A stretch of 64,000 bases of DNA from Bacteroides intestinalis (GCF_003464595.1 NZ_QRZF01000019.1:62001-126000); one strand, 5' to 3'; counted from the stretch's first letter, positions 36,152 to 45,164 are shown. The notes: generated by a model not told the origin, from the sequence alone. Numbers and translations are program-made.

Positions 36152-36886
36152 TTATTCCTCCTCCTCAGGGTCAGGGTCTTGTAGTTGGAAACGTTCTGTC
36201 AGATAGAGTAGTGTCTCTGCGGCTTGCTTAACTTCCGCCTGAGAGGGGATAGGGCGGCTATTGAATGCGAATAGCATATATTTCGGCCCCATAGCAAAGG
36301 AGGCGAATAGCTTTCCTTCAAGGAATCCTTTTATTTCTTCAAATAGTTCATCCGTAGTCCGTTGTTGTTTGTCCTGATAAGGTAATAAGAGTATGAGATC
36401 GCCTTTTGCTACTGCCACTGTTGTAGTCTTTTCCTTCTCTTCGAACATAGCGTGAAACTCTTTTTTATGGTAGTGCAAGGTATAAGATACCGGGGAAGTA
36501 CGTTTTACATCTTCTGCTTCGGGAAGGGAGGCTATGAACTTTTGTAAAAGGGAATTAATCTTTCGGAGGTTTTTATACCATCCGAAATAAGCTAACCCCC
36601 AAGTGAGGGGAACGACAAATATTGCCGGACAAGCCATTGAGAAGATGATTACATCGAACAAGGTCGTTGCCTGTTCTGTAGTTCCGGACAGGATGTCAGC
36701 TATGAACTTGATTAACCCGAATACTAATATAACGAGACTTGCCATAGCGCTAAGACTGAGTGAAAGCATCAGTACGTCTCGTGTCATTTGCCAAAGGTTG
36801 GAGTAGACACGTTGCCCTTCCATATCATTTTTTAGTAGTGAGAGGGATTTTTTCCAGGTGATATGATCACAGATGTAGTAGTTCAT
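36152..36886 (-). CDS. Hypothetical protein with two membrane helices
   Basis: Protein of 244 residues, not assigned to a family. The first ~40 residues are soluble, followed by two membrane helices (about 38-66 and 76-100), then a soluble C-terminal domain that contains VAVAKGDLILLLPYQD and ends in a very acidic tail (DPDPEEEE). There is no signal peptide. The architecture suggests a cytoplasmic-facing domain anchored by a helical hairpin, resembling YcxB-like proteins in outline only. It is divergent from the tRNA thiolase gene with overlapping promoters. Confidence 0.7.
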   Translation of the reverse strand: MNYYICDHITWKKSLSLLKNDMEGQRVYSNLWQMTRDVLMLSLSLSAMASLVILVFGLIKFIADILSGTTEQATTLFDVIIFSMACPAIFVVPLTWGLAYFGWYKNLRKINSLLQKFIASLPEAEDVKRTSPVSYTLHYHKKEFHAMFEEKEKTTTVAVAKGDLILLLPYQDKQQRTTDELFEEIKGFLEGKLFASFAMGPKYMLFAFNSRPIPSQAEVKQAAETLLYLTERFQLQDPDPEEEE

Positions 36887-36912
36887 TAGCGTTGTTGTCT
36901 TTTTAAAGATAA

Positions 36913-36949
36913 CAAATGTAGTGATTTTCTTTTTCCTTTGTTATTTTTG
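36913..36949. promoter_or_regulatory. Overlapping divergent promoters (membrane protein / tRNA thiolase)
   Basis: TACATTTG on the minus strand (36913-36920) serves the membrane-protein gene, and TATTTTTG on the + strand (36942-36949) faces the tRNA thiolase. The + strand box ends only five bases before the ATG at 36955, so that mRNA would be leaderless or nearly so. Confidence 0.5.
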
Positions 36950-36954
36950 CACCC

Positions 36955-38007
36955 ATGAAATCAAAGAAACGTGTATTACTGGGTATGAGTGGAGGTACGG
37001 ACAGCTCCGTTGCCGCCATGTTATTGCAGGAAGCCGGTTATGAAGTTACCGGTGTCACGTTTCGTTTCTATGATTCGGAAGGCTTTGAGGAGTCGCTGGA
37101 TGATGCCCGTACTCTTGCTTCCCGCCTGAATATCCCGCATATCATTCATGATGCCCGCGAATTATTCCGTGAACGTATAATCCGTTACTTTATAGATGAA
37201 TATCTTTCTGCCCGTACTCCTGTTCCTTGCACGCTCTGTAATAATGAACTGAAGTGGCCGTTACTGGCAAAGATAGCCGATGAAATGGGTGTTTATTGGA
37301 TTTCAACCGGACACTATGTTCGCAAGGTCTTTCAAGATAACCATTATTTTATAGCTCCGGCTGCCGACCGGGATAAGGATCAGACTTTCTTTCTTTGGGG
37401 GCTAAAACAGGATATTCTGGAACGTATGATTCTTCCAATGGGAGATTGGACTAAAGATAAAGTCCGTACTTATGCTGCCGGACGAGGCTTTGAACGAGCG
37501 GCAACAAAGAAAGATAGTCTTGGAGTTTGCTTTTGCCCAATGGATTACCGCTCTTTTCTACAACGTGAAGTTCCGCAGGAGCTTTTGCCGGAGAAAGGGC
37601 GATTTCTCGATGAAAGCGGTACTTTTTTAGGATGGCATGAAGGATATCCTTTCTACACAATCGGTCAGCGCCGAGGATTGGGTATCCATATGAATCGGGC
37701 TGTCTTCGTGAAAGAGATACGTAAAGCATCGAATGAGGTGATACTTGCTCCCCTTGTTTCCCTTTATAAAGAAGAAATGTTGCTGAAGGATTGGAACATT
37801 GTGGATGCTTCACGCTTACTAAATTCCCGGAACGCCATCGTTAGAATTCGCTACCGTAAACAAGCCAATCATTGTACAGTCCGTATTACTGGGGAGAATC
37901 TTCTCCATGTGCAACTGCATGAACCGTTGGAATCTATAGCTTCCGGACAAGCTGCCGCTTTTTATGATGAGGTTGGTCTACTGTTGGGAGGAGGGATCAT
38001 CATATAA
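36955..38007 (+). CDS. mnmA: tRNA-specific 2-thiouridylase, MnmA family
   Basis: ATP-dependent enzyme of 350 residues that thiolates U34 of tRNAs for Lys, Glu and Gln. The PP-loop motif is [15 protein letters not shown]. Two catalytic cysteines are visible: [11 protein letters not shown] and [15 protein letters not shown]-terminal beta-barrel starts near [18 protein letters not shown] replaces the common GGVDSS, and an extra cysteine in CFCPM differs from the common CFIG; Bacteroides often encode more than one MnmA, so this may be a divergent paralogue. Confidence 0.9.
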   Translation: MKSKKRVLLGMSGGTDSSVAAMLLQEAGYEVTGVTFRFYDSEGFEESLDDARTLASRLNIPHIIHDARELFRERIIRYFIDEYLSARTPVPCTLCNNELKWPLLAKIADEMGVYWISTGHYVRKVFQDNHYFIAPAADRDKDQTFFLWGLKQDILERMILPMGDWTKDKVRTYAAGRGFERAATKKDSLGVCFCPMDYRSFLQREVPQELLPEKGRFLDESGTFLGWHEGYPFYTIGQRRGLGIHMNRAVFVKEIRKASNEVILAPLVSLYKEEMLLKDWNIVDASRLLNSRNAIVRIRYRKQANHCTVRITGENLLHVQLHEPLESIASGQAAAFYDEVGLLLGGGIII

Positions 38008-38113
38008 TCCTTATACCGTCATTCTTTTATTTATTCCTGAACAAAAAATAGTTTACGCTGTTTGAAATAGAAAGACGTCTATTTTTTACGAAACAATTAA
38101 AACGAATAACAGT

Positions 38114-38995
38114 ATGAAACGTATATATTTGATGATACTATTTGCCGCCTTGGCAACGATCGTCTCTGCCCAAACGGACGATAAAGGATACAAAGAAGGA
38201 GCATGGGTACTGAAAGGTGTGACAGGTGTGAACATGTCGCAAACTGCTATGACAAACTGGTCGGCTGGTGGTGAGAACTCTGTAGCCGGGAATGCTTACC
38301 TGAATGGTTCGCTGACGCATAAGAGCGGAGACTGGCTGTGGGTAACGAATCTGGTGCTGGATTATGGTCTGTCGAAGACCAAATCTCAGGGGATGAGAAA
38401 GAGTACTGATAAGATTGGATTATCTACCCAGTTGGGATATGCAGCCACCAAAGTTTGGTACTATACGCTTATGGCTGACTTGAATACTCAGTTTGCCAAA
38501 GGTTATAATTATCCGGATAAGAGTCACTATATCTCCAATTTCTTCGCTCCCGCTTATTCCAATGTCGCTTTAGGTATGGAATATAGACCGAAGAGTAACT
38601 ATTCTATTTTCCTTTCACCGGCTTCTACCAAGATGACCTTTGTGTGCGATGATTATCTATCAGATTTAGGTTCCTTTGGAGTTGATCCGGGTGACCACTT
38701 TAAGATTGAAGCCGGTGCTTTTCTGAAAGCTCGTGCAGAATTGCCTGTCATGGAGAATGTAAACCTGATTACTACGGCTGACTTCTTTACTCCTTATAAT
38801 AAAGACTTTGGCAATGTAGATGTAAACTGGGATGTACTTATCAGCATGAAGATTAATAAAGTACTTTCGGCAACTCTGAACATGACTTTAAAGTATGATA
38901 ATGATGTGAAAACCTTTACTGATGAGGGCGTTGAAAGAGGTCCAAAAGTACAATTCAAAGAGATACTGGGTGTTGGATTGGCTTATAATTTCTGA
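38114..38995 (+). CDS. DUF3078 outer-membrane beta-barrel protein
   Basis: Protein of 293 residues with a signal peptide (cleavage near VSA-Q) and alternating strands throughout. The GVNMSQTAMTNWSAGGENS motif and a terminal phenylalanine (LAYNF) are typical of DUF3078 proteins, probably inserted in the outer membrane. No enzymatic motif was found. It is followed by a palindrome array and a perfect bidirectional terminator. Confidence 0.88.
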   Translation: MKRIYLMILFAALATIVSAQTDDKGYKEGAWVLKGVTGVNMSQTAMTNWSAGGENSVAGNAYLNGSLTHKSGDWLWVTNLVLDYGLSKTKSQGMRKSTDKIGLSTQLGYAATKVWYYTLMADLNTQFAKGYNYPDKSHYISNFFAPAYSNVALGMEYRPKSNYSIFLSPASTKMTFVCDDYLSDLGSFGVDPGDHFKIEAGAFLKARAELPVMENVNLITTADFFTPYNKDFGNVDVNWDVLISMKINKVLSATLNMTLKYDNDVKTFTDEGVERGPKVQFKEILGVGLAYNF

Positions 38996-39013
38996 TTGCC
39001 TGGGACAACTGTC

Positions 39014-39120
39014 TGTTTCTCCTGCTGAAACAAAATGTTTCATTACTTGAAACTGTTTGTTTCTCGGTGTGAAACTACTTGTTTCCCGTAATGAAACTGT
39101 TTGTTTCAAGGTATGAAACA
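39014..39120. repeat. Array of five 22-bp palindromic units (TGTTTC-N7-GAAAC)
   Basis: Units start at 39014, 39036, 39058, 39080 and 39102, exactly 22 bases apart. Each unit is TGTTTC, seven variable bases, then GAAACA or GAAACT. The loops are TCCTGCT, ATTACTT, TCGGTGT, CCGTAAT and AAGGTAT; the spacers are three bases. The array begins 18 bases after the DUF3078 stop and runs into a terminator. Confidence 0.93.
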
Positions 39121-39171
39121 ATAAATAGGAAAGGCCGTACTGAGAGATTAGTACGGCCTTTCCTATTTATT
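39120..39171. terminator. Perfect 22-bp bidirectional terminator
   Basis: A 22-bp perfect inverted repeat (39120-39141 and 39150-39171) with an 8-base loop. The outer stem is A/T-rich and the core is GGCCGTACT, so it can work on both strands for the two convergent genes. Confidence 0.9.
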
Positions 39172-39187
39172 GTATTACTTTATAATT

Positions 39188-40699
39188 TTATTTGTTCAGT
39201 TCTAACATCTCCTCGATATATACCCTTGTATTGCTAAGGCGCGGTACTTTATGTTGTCCGCCCAGCTTTCCTTTTTGGGCGAGCCAATCGTGGAACAAGT
39301 CTTTACGAGCTATAATTACTTCAAGGGGTTGCAGAGCGATATTCTTTTGCCGTTTAGCTTCGTAATCGGAGTTGACTTCTTTCAATGTATCATCCAGTAT
39401 CTTGGCAAAATTCTCCACGCTATCCGGCATCTGGGCAAACTCAATCAACCATTGATGGCGGCATTTGGCCTTGGCGTCCATAAATACAGGAGCAGCCGAA
39501 TAATCAGAAATCAATGCTCCGGTTGCTTCACAAGCTTTAGCTAACCCTCTTTCTGCATTATCCACAATCAATTCTTCACCGAAGGCATTGATGAAATGCT
39601 TGGTACGTCCGGTGATGACGAACTTATATGGGTCTTTCTGCGTGAATTTTACAGTATCCCCAATCATATAGCGCCACAATCCTGCAGAAGTAGAAATGAC
39701 CAGTGCATAATTCTTGTCTACTTCGACTTCCTCCAGACAATAGATGCGGGGATTCTCTTTTTCCACATCTTCCAATGGAATAAATTCGTAGAAAATACCA
39801 TAGTCAATCATCAACAGCATAGCCGGATCATTCGGATCGTTCTGTGTGCCGAAATATCCTTCGGAAGCATTGTACGTTTCTACGTAATGCATCTTGGGCG
39901 AGCGGATTACTTCTTTGTATTGTTCGCGGTAAGGTGTAAAAGCAACACCTCCATGGAAGAAGACTTCCAGGTTGGGCCATATTTCTTCCAGAGATTCCTT
40001 GCCAGTCTTTTCAAGAATACGCTTGATGAGTACCAACATCCACGAAGGAACACCGGAGAGGCTGGTTACATCCTTTGAAACAGCACTGTTGGCAATAGCT
40101 TCTATTTTCTTTTCAAAGTCACTCATGAGAGCGATCTTCTTGCTTGGAACGCGAACGCAGTTTACTAATGGATGTATATTTTGAATCAGAATAGCGGAAA
40201 GGTCGCCCACGAGCCCATGTCTGGAATTGAGATTGGGGCTATGGCTTCCACCTAAAATCAGACCTTGTCCGGAGAAGAAACGGCTGTCGGGGTTCTGTGC
40301 CAGATAAAGAGTAACTGCATCTTTGCCACCTTGATAGTGTGTATCGTTCAGTGCCTCTTTGCTGACGGGCAGGAATTTGCTTTTATCGTTTGTAGTACCC
40401 GAAGACTTGGCAAACCAGCGTATCTCTGATGGCCAGAGCAGGTTTTGTTCTCCTGCACGCAGGCGTTCCACATACGGCTTTACTTCTTCGTAAGTCTGTA
40501 TGGGCAGTCTGTTTCTAAAGTCTTCATAAGTATGAATGCTTTTATAATCATATTTTTTTCCCCATTCTGTATTTTCGGCCATACGCACCAGACGGTTCAA
40601 CACTTGGTGCTGCAGCTCTTCTGCACGGTTGGCATATAAGTCGATTCTTTTCAGGCGAGGGGTAAAATACACCTTATTCAGCAATGTTGTGATATTCAT
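39188..40699 (-). CDS. GH3 auxin-responsive-promoter family protein (adenylate-forming)
   Basis: Protein of 503 residues of the GH3/JAR1-like acyl-adenylate family. Landmarks are WFAKSSGTTNDKSKFLPVS (ATP loop), YNASEGYFGTQ, and VVISTSAGLWRYMIGDTVKF with ITGRTKHFINAFGEEL further on. Plant relatives join amino acids to jasmonate or auxin; the bacterial function is unknown. No signal peptide, so cytosolic. A TATTTTTG -7 box lies at 40728-40735. Confidence 0.9.
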   Translation of the reverse strand: MNITTLLNKVYFTPRLKRIDLYANRAEELQHQVLNRLVRMAENTEWGKKYDYKSIHTYEDFRNRLPIQTYEEVKPYVERLRAGEQNLLWPSEIRWFAKSSGTTNDKSKFLPVSKEALNDTHYQGGKDAVTLYLAQNPDSRFFSGQGLILGGSHSPNLNSRHGLVGDLSAILIQNIHPLVNCVRVPSKKIALMSDFEKKIEAIANSAVSKDVTSLSGVPSWMLVLIKRILEKTGKESLEEIWPNLEVFFHGGVAFTPYREQYKEVIRSPKMHYVETYNASEGYFGTQNDPNDPAMLLMIDYGIFYEFIPLEDVEKENPRIYCLEEVEVDKNYALVISTSAGLWRYMIGDTVKFTQKDPYKFVITGRTKHFINAFGEELIVDNAERGLAKACEATGALISDYSAAPVFMDAKAKCRHQWLIEFAQMPDSVENFAKILDDTLKEVNSDYEAKRQKNIALQPLEVIIARKDLFHDWLAQKGKLGGQHKVPRLSNTRVYIEEMLELNK

Positions 40700-40727
40700 C
40701 TCTCTTAGTTAAAACTATTTTGTAGCG

Positions 40728-40735
40728 CAAAAATA
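40728..40735 (-). promoter_or_regulatory. -7 promoter element for the GH3-family gene
   Basis: TATTTTTG on the minus strand, 29 bases before the start, fits TAnnTTTG. Confidence 0.5.
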
Positions 40736-40795
40736 ATCTTATTTATTGGCTTCTCTATCTTTTTTCTCTTTTTTTTCTATCTTTACGGATGTATT

Positions 40796-40880
40796 CAGTT
40801 GACAAGATAACAAGTTGACCAGTTGACAAGAGGAATAGACAACTTTCCTTGTGTCCTGAAACCTCGTTAACTTGTTCCCT
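40796..40880. repeat. Degenerate hairpin with repeated CAGTTGACAAG words
   Basis: CAGTTGACAAG occurs at 40796-40806 and 40820-40830, with a related AAGTTGACC between. The right half carries TTAACTTGTT-type complements. The words are the same as in the arms of copy A (19159-19272), but the GGCTGCGC core is missing. It is immediately upstream of the phosphofructokinase start. Confidence 0.5.
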
Positions 40881-40895
40881 AAAAAAAGAATTGTT

Positions 40896-41906
40896 ATGAG
40901 AATCGGAATTTTGACTTCGGGGGGCGATTGTCCCGGCATTAATGCCACCATTCGTGGAGTATGCAAGACTGCAATCAATCATTATGGAATGGAAGTAATA
41001 GGCATTCATAGCGGCTTTCAAGGATTGCTGACTAAAGATGTGGAGTCGTTTACCGATAAGTCTTTGTCTGGTCTATTGAACCAGGGTGGAACGATGCTGG
41101 GTACTTCCCGTGAAAAGCCTTTCAAGAAGAATGGTGTGATGTCCGATGTGAATAAACCGGCACTTATTGAACAGAACGTTAAAGAGTTAGGACTGGATTG
41201 CGTGGTCTGTATCGGTGGTAATGGTACGCAGAAGACTGCTGCGAAACTGGCTGCCATGGGGCTGAATATTGTATCCGTACCCAAGACAATTGATAATGAT
41301 ATTTGGGGGACAGATTTCTCTTTTGGATTTGATTCTGCTGTGAGCATTGCTACGGATGCCATCGACCGGTTGCACTCTACCGCCAGTTCGCACAAACGGG
41401 TGATGGTGATTGAAGTGATGGGACATAAAGCAGGTTGGATTGCACTTTATTCCGGTATGGCAGGTGGTGGAGATGTGATCCTGATACCTGAGATTCCTTA
41501 TAATATACATAATATAGGTGAAACTATTCTGAATCGCCTGAAGAAAGGAAAACCTTATTCCATTGTAGTGGTTGCCGAAGGCATACAGACGGATGGACGG
41601 AAACGTGCCGCCGAGTACATTGCTCAGGAGATAGAGTACGAGACGGGTATTGAAACCCGTGAAACGGTGCTTGGCTATATTCAACGTGGAGGTTCACCTA
41701 CACCTTTCGACCGAAATCTGTCTACTCGCATGGGCGGACATGCCACAGAACTAATAGCTACAGAGCAATTCGGTAGAATGATCACATTGAAAGGGGATGA
41801 AATATCTTCTGCACCTCTGGAAGAGATAGCCGGAAAGCTGAAGTTGGTAACAGAAGATAACGACCTTGTGGTTCAAGGACGACGGATGGGAATCTGCTTT
41901 GGTTGA
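40896..41906 (+). CDS. pfkA: 6-phosphofructokinase, PfkA family
   Basis: Glycolytic kinase of 336 residues. The ATG at 40896 gives the standard N-terminus MRIGILTSGGDCPGINATIR; an upstream TTG is ignored. The nucleotide/phosphate loop reads GGNG (residues 107-110), and the catalytic loop reads PKTIDNDI with K130. In E. coli the equivalents are GGDGS and PGTIDND. Glycine at the second discriminating position points to ATP, while the lysine is the residue usual in pyrophosphate-dependent enzymes, so phosphoryl donor choice is not certain. MGHKAGWIAL and a QRGGSPTPFDR effector-side motif are intact. Confidence 0.92.
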   Translation: MRIGILTSGGDCPGINATIRGVCKTAINHYGMEVIGIHSGFQGLLTKDVESFTDKSLSGLLNQGGTMLGTSREKPFKKNGVMSDVNKPALIEQNVKELGLDCVVCIGGNGTQKTAAKLAAMGLNIVSVPKTIDNDIWGTDFSFGFDSAVSIATDAIDRLHSTASSHKRVMVIEVMGHKAGWIALYSGMAGGGDVILIPEIPYNIHNIGETILNRLKKGKPYSIVVVAEGIQTDGRKRAAEYIAQEIEYETGIETRETVLGYIQRGGSPTPFDRNLSTRMGGHATELIATEQFGRMITLKGDEISSAPLEEIAGKLKLVTEDNDLVVQGRRMGICFG

Positions 41907-41911
41907 AATAC

Positions 41912-41931
41912 GGGCGAATGATTATTCGCCC
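41912..41931. terminator. Compact hairpin between pfkA and rnc
   Basis: GGGCGAAT and ATTCGCCC form a perfect 8-bp stem with a 4-base loop. The rnc stop codon lies inside it. There is no long T-run, so termination may be weak or factor-aided. Confidence 0.6.
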
Positions 41932-42797
41932 ACTTCATGTCCGGTAACTGAAGTAACTTCCTGATTCTCTCCAATCAGGGCACTCTCAATAATTTCTTCT
42001 GCTTCTTCCGTATTTTCCTGCTGATGGTTTTGCGCTTTAGTTGCCTCAATCTGTTCTTTGAAGGCGGCGTCATTCTTTATTTTCTTTAAAGCAGCCTGAG
42101 CAGCATTTTGTTGGGACTCTTTTTTAGAATATCCGGTTCCTTTCCCTGCCGATATGCCTTCGATGCGTATTTCGGTGTGGAACATAGGATTATAATCTTC
42201 GTCAAGGAACTGTTCGATAAGTTCGAATGAAACTTCGACTTTGCTCTTCTGGCTCCATTCAATCAGCTTCGATTTAAAATTCACCTCTTTGCGTGACATC
42301 TTATCGAGGTCAATGTAATTCTTGAATATCTTTTCTTCCATGAACCGCTTGCAGCGCTCGTAACCCTGGTCCAGGTAGATAGCGCCGATAAATGCTTCGA
42401 AAGCATTTCCGTACATATAACTGTTGTGCGAGGAAGAACGGGTGGAGTATTTTACCAGTTTGTCCAGCCCGATTTCTACCGCCAGTTTGTTGAGTGTTTC
42501 CCGTTGCACGATTTTGGAACGTGTATTTGTGAGGAACCCCTCTCGACGGCCTTCAAAATGTTTGTAGACAATATCTCCTACGATGGCGTCAAGAATGGCG
42601 TCACCCAGAAACTCCAGTCGCTCATTATTTAAAGGGCGGCCTTTCTCCGAACGGATGGAGGTAGATTTGTGCAACAATGCCTGCTGATATAGCTGGATGT
42701 TGCGGGGATAGAATCCCAGTATCTTATAAAAACAAAAATAAGACTCTTTGTCCTTACGGAATAAGAGCCTTATTTTGTCTATTTGATTACGTAACAC
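41922..42797 (-). CDS. rnc: Ribonuclease III
   Basis: Double-strand RNA endonuclease of 291 residues. The catalytic signature ERLEFLGDAILDAIVGDIVY and the second acidic site FEAFIGAIYLDQGY are complete. A C-terminal dsRNA-binding domain ends with KKESQQNAAQAALKKI. An acidic tail of about 45 residues (glutamate- and glutamine-rich) extends beyond the domain. It is the third gene of acpP-fabF-rnc, six bases after fabF. Confidence 0.96.
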   Translation of the reverse strand: MLRNQIDKIRLLFRKDKESYFCFYKILGFYPRNIQLYQQALLHKSTSIRSEKGRPLNNERLEFLGDAILDAIVGDIVYKHFEGRREGFLTNTRSKIVQRETLNKLAVEIGLDKLVKYSTRSSSHNSYMYGNAFEAFIGAIYLDQGYERCKRFMEEKIFKNYIDLDKMSRKEVNFKSKLIEWSQKSKVEVSFELIEQFLDEDYNPMFHTEIRIEGISAGKGTGYSKKESQQNAAQAALKKIKNDAAFKEQIEATKAQNHQQENTEEAEEIIESALIGENQEVTSVTGHEVGE

Positions 42798-42803
42798 GAC
42801 TGA

Positions 42804-44069
42804 TTATTCTGCGTATTTTTTGAAAATAACACATGCGTTATGACCACCAAATCCAAATGTATTGGACAGAGCTACGTTCACTTCGCGCTTTTGAGCCTTG
42901 TTGAACGTAAGGTTCAGGTCATAGTCGATGTTTTCGTCGTTATCACCCTCTTCGTGGTTGATAGTCGGAGGTACGATGCCATTCTTGATCGCAAGAATAC
43001 TTGCGATGGCTTCTACCGCACCAGCGGCACCCAGCAAGTGACCAGTCATGGATTTTGTTGAACTGATGTTCAAGTCAAATGCATGTTGACCAAATACCTC
43101 TTTAATAGCTTTAGCTTCCGATATATCACCTACAGGAGTAGAAGTACCGTGAACATTGATATAATCTACTTCTTCGGGTTTCATTTCGGCATCTTCCAAC
43201 GCGTTTCTCATCACTAACTTGGCTCCCAATCCTTCCGGATGTGAAGCGGTCAGATGGTGAGCGTCGGCAGACATTCCTACACCGGCAACTTCTGCATAAA
43301 TCTTAGCACCACGTGCTTTGGCATGTTCCAGTTCTTCAAGAATCAGGCAACCGCCACCTTCACCCATTACGAAACCGTCGCGGCTTGCGCTGAACGGACG
43401 AGATGCTGTTGTGGGAGATTCATTGCGGGTTGATAATGCATGCATGGCATTGAAACCGCCTACACCACCAACGGTGATTGCAGCTTCCGAACCACCGCTC
43501 ACAATAACGTTAGCCTTGCCTAAACGGATTAGGTTGAAGGCATCAGCGATAGCATTTGTGGAAGTAGCGCATGCAGAGCAAGTTGCGTAGTTGGGCCCGT
43601 GGAAACCGTACATGATAGAAATCTGTCCTGCAGCAATATCCGAAATCATCTTGGGGATGAAGAACGGATTGAACTTGGGACCGTTTTCTTTACCGGTCAA
43701 GGCATAATTACCTACCTCTTCTTCGAATGTACGGATTCCACCGATACCGGCGCCAAAGATGACACCAATTCTGTTTAAGTCCTCATTTTCGACGTCAAGA
43801 CCAGAATCACTAACCGCTTCTTTAGCTACAGCAATGGCATATTGTGTATACAAGTCCATTTTGCGGGCTTCTTTGCGGTCGATATATTTGGTTGCATCGA
43901 AGTCTTTCACTTCGCAGGCAAATTGGGTCTTGAAAAGGGAAGCATCGAAATGAGTAATAGGTCCAGCTCCACTAACCCCATTCACAAGGTTTTCCCAAAA
44001 GTCGGGAACACTATTGCCAATGGGAGTAATGGCGCCAAGACCTGTTACTACAACTCTTTTTAATTCCAT
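42804..44069 (-). CDS. fabF: Beta-ketoacyl-ACP synthase II
   Basis: Condensing enzyme of 421 residues for fatty-acid elongation. The catalytic cysteine is C167 in CSACATSTNA; the two histidines are in NVHGTSTPVGD and SMTGHLLGAAGAVE. GFGGHNACVIF closes the fold. It follows acpP by 19 bases in the usual Bacteroides acpP-fabF-rnc order. Confidence 0.97.
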   Translation of the reverse strand: MELKRVVVTGLGAITPIGNSVPDFWENLVNGVSGAGPITHFDASLFKTQFACEVKDFDATKYIDRKEARKMDLYTQYAIAVAKEAVSDSGLDVENEDLNRIGVIFGAGIGGIRTFEEEVGNYALTGKENGPKFNPFFIPKMISDIAAGQISIMYGFHGPNYATCSACATSTNAIADAFNLIRLGKANVIVSGGSEAAITVGGVGGFNAMHALSTRNESPTTASRPFSASRDGFVMGEGGGCLILEELEHAKARGAKIYAEVAGVGMSADAHHLTASHPEGLGAKLVMRNALEDAEMKPEEVDYINVHGTSTPVGDISEAKAIKEVFGQHAFDLNISSTKSMTGHLLGAAGAVEAIASILAIKNGIVPPTINHEEGDNDENIDYDLNLTFNKAQKREVNVALSNTFGFGGHNACVIFKKYAE

Positions 44070-44088
44070 ATTAAATTGATGGATAGAA

Positions 44089-44325
44089 TTACTTAGCGTG
44101 TTCTTCGATGTAAGAAACGGCGTCGCCTACAGTACCAATCTTTTCAGCTTGGTCATCCGGAATTGAGATACCGAATTCCTTTTCGAATTCCATGATAAGT
44201 TCTACAGTGTCAAGAGAATCAGCTCCTAAATCGTTAGTGAAGCTAGCTTCGTTAGTAACTTCTGATTCTTCAACGCCTAATTTGTCGACGATAATCGCTT
44301 TCACTCTTGATGCAATTTCAGACAT
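44089..44325 (-). CDS. acpP: Acyl carrier protein
   Basis: Acidic carrier of 78 residues. S37 in [15 protein letters not shown] is the phosphopantetheine attachment site. First gene of the acpP-fabF-rnc operon. A promoter with correctly spaced -33 and -7 boxes lies upstream. Confidence 0.97.
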   Translation of the reverse strand: MSEIASRVKAIIVDKLGVEESEVTNEASFTNDLGADSLDTVELIMEFEKEFGISIPDDQAEKIGTVGDAVSYIEEHAK

Positions 44326-44363
44326 AACTTTAAGTTTTTAATTAATAATTAGTTTTATTTCTT

Positions 44364-44371
44364 TAAATTTG
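44364..44371 (+). promoter_or_regulatory. Candidate -7 element for purN
   Basis: TAAATTTG fits TAnnTTTG on the + strand and lies about 100 bases before the purN ATG, between acpP and its own promoter. Confidence 0.3.
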
Positions 44372-44376
44372 CGGGG

Positions 44377-44408
44377 CAAAGGAATAAATATTTATCGTCA
44401 CTCGCAAA
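44377..44408 (-). promoter_or_regulatory. acpP promoter (-33 and -7)
   Basis: On the minus strand TTTG (44405-44408) and TTCCTTTG (44377-44384, one mismatch to TAnnTTTG) are 20 bases apart, the standard Bacteroides spacing. Confidence 0.5.
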
Positions 44409-44474
44409 TATTTGGGGAATTAAATGCAATGTTTTGCACATTTTTCACGGTTTTGTGCACTAAAAAGAAGATTT

Positions 44475-45050
44475 ATGAGGAAAAAGATCGCGGTTTTAGC
44501 ATCGGGAAGCGGAACGAATGCAGAAAATATCATTCGTTATTTCCAGGAAAAAAATGTGGCTTGTGTGGCCCTGGTTTTGACTAATCGTCAGAGTGCGTTC
44601 GTTTTAGAGCGCTCACGCGGGCTTGGAGTGCCTTGCTTTTATTTTTCCAAGGGTGATTGGGAGAGCGGAGAGGCGATTTTATCGGTGTTGCGGGAGCATA
44701 ATATTGATTTTGTAGTGTTGGCCGGATTCCTGGCTCGCATACCGGATACTATTTTGCATGCTTATCCTAATAAAATGATAAATATACATCCTTCATTGTT
44801 GCCAAAGTTCGGTGGAAAGGGAATGTATGGCGACCGCGTACACGAAGCTGTGATTGCTGCAGGTGAAAAAGAAAGTGGTATTACTATACACTATACGAAT
44901 GAGCATTATGATGAAGGTGCCATTATTTGCCAGGTTAAATGTCCGGTGTTGCCGGAAGATACTCCCGATGAACTGGCACAACGTATTCATGTGCTGGAAT
45001 ACGATACTTATCCCAAGGTAATAGAAAAATTGCTGGAATCCGAGGTCTAA
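44475..45050 (+). CDS. purN: Phosphoribosylglycinamide formyltransferase
   Basis: Purine-biosynthesis enzyme of 191 residues that formylates GAR. The ATG at 44475 gives MRKKIAVLASGSGTNAENI, the standard start with the GSGTN phosphate loop; an upstream in-frame ATG would add 17 unrelated residues. The active-site motifs NIHPSLLPKFGG and HYTNEHYDEGAIICQ contain the conserved His and Asp. It is divergent from acpP. Confidence 0.96.
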   Translation: MRKKIAVLASGSGTNAENIIRYFQEKNVACVALVLTNRQSAFVLERSRGLGVPCFYFSKGDWESGEAILSVLREHNIDFVVLAGFLARIPDTILHAYPNKMINIHPSLLPKFGGKGMYGDRVHEAVIAAGEKESGITIHYTNEHYDEGAIICQVKCPVLPEDTPDELAQRIHVLEYDTYPKVIEKLLESEV

Positions 45051-45071
45051 GACTCTGTTCAAGGACTTACC

Positions 45072-45158
45072 AGAGCTGTATCAAGTCCGTATCATCTCCG
45101 TATCTATACGCTTGGAGTTGGTACGGACTTGGTACGGACTTGATACGGAGTTGGTAGG
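45072..45158. repeat. Long hairpin of TACGGA-type words between purN and pdxB
   Basis: GTATCAAGTCCGTA (45078-45091) and its exact complement (45133-45146) form a 14-bp stem, with weaker pairing on both sides. The loop holds further TACGGACTTGG copies. It lies between convergent genes and resembles the repeat at 3822-3942 in vocabulary. Confidence 0.8.
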
Positions 45159-45164
45159 AAGATG

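Noticed and set aside
13656..39120. Palindrome arrays as CRISPR arrays
   Set aside because: Unit length is 22 bases with 7-8-base variable loops inside the palindrome and spacers of 2-3 bases, and there are no cas genes.
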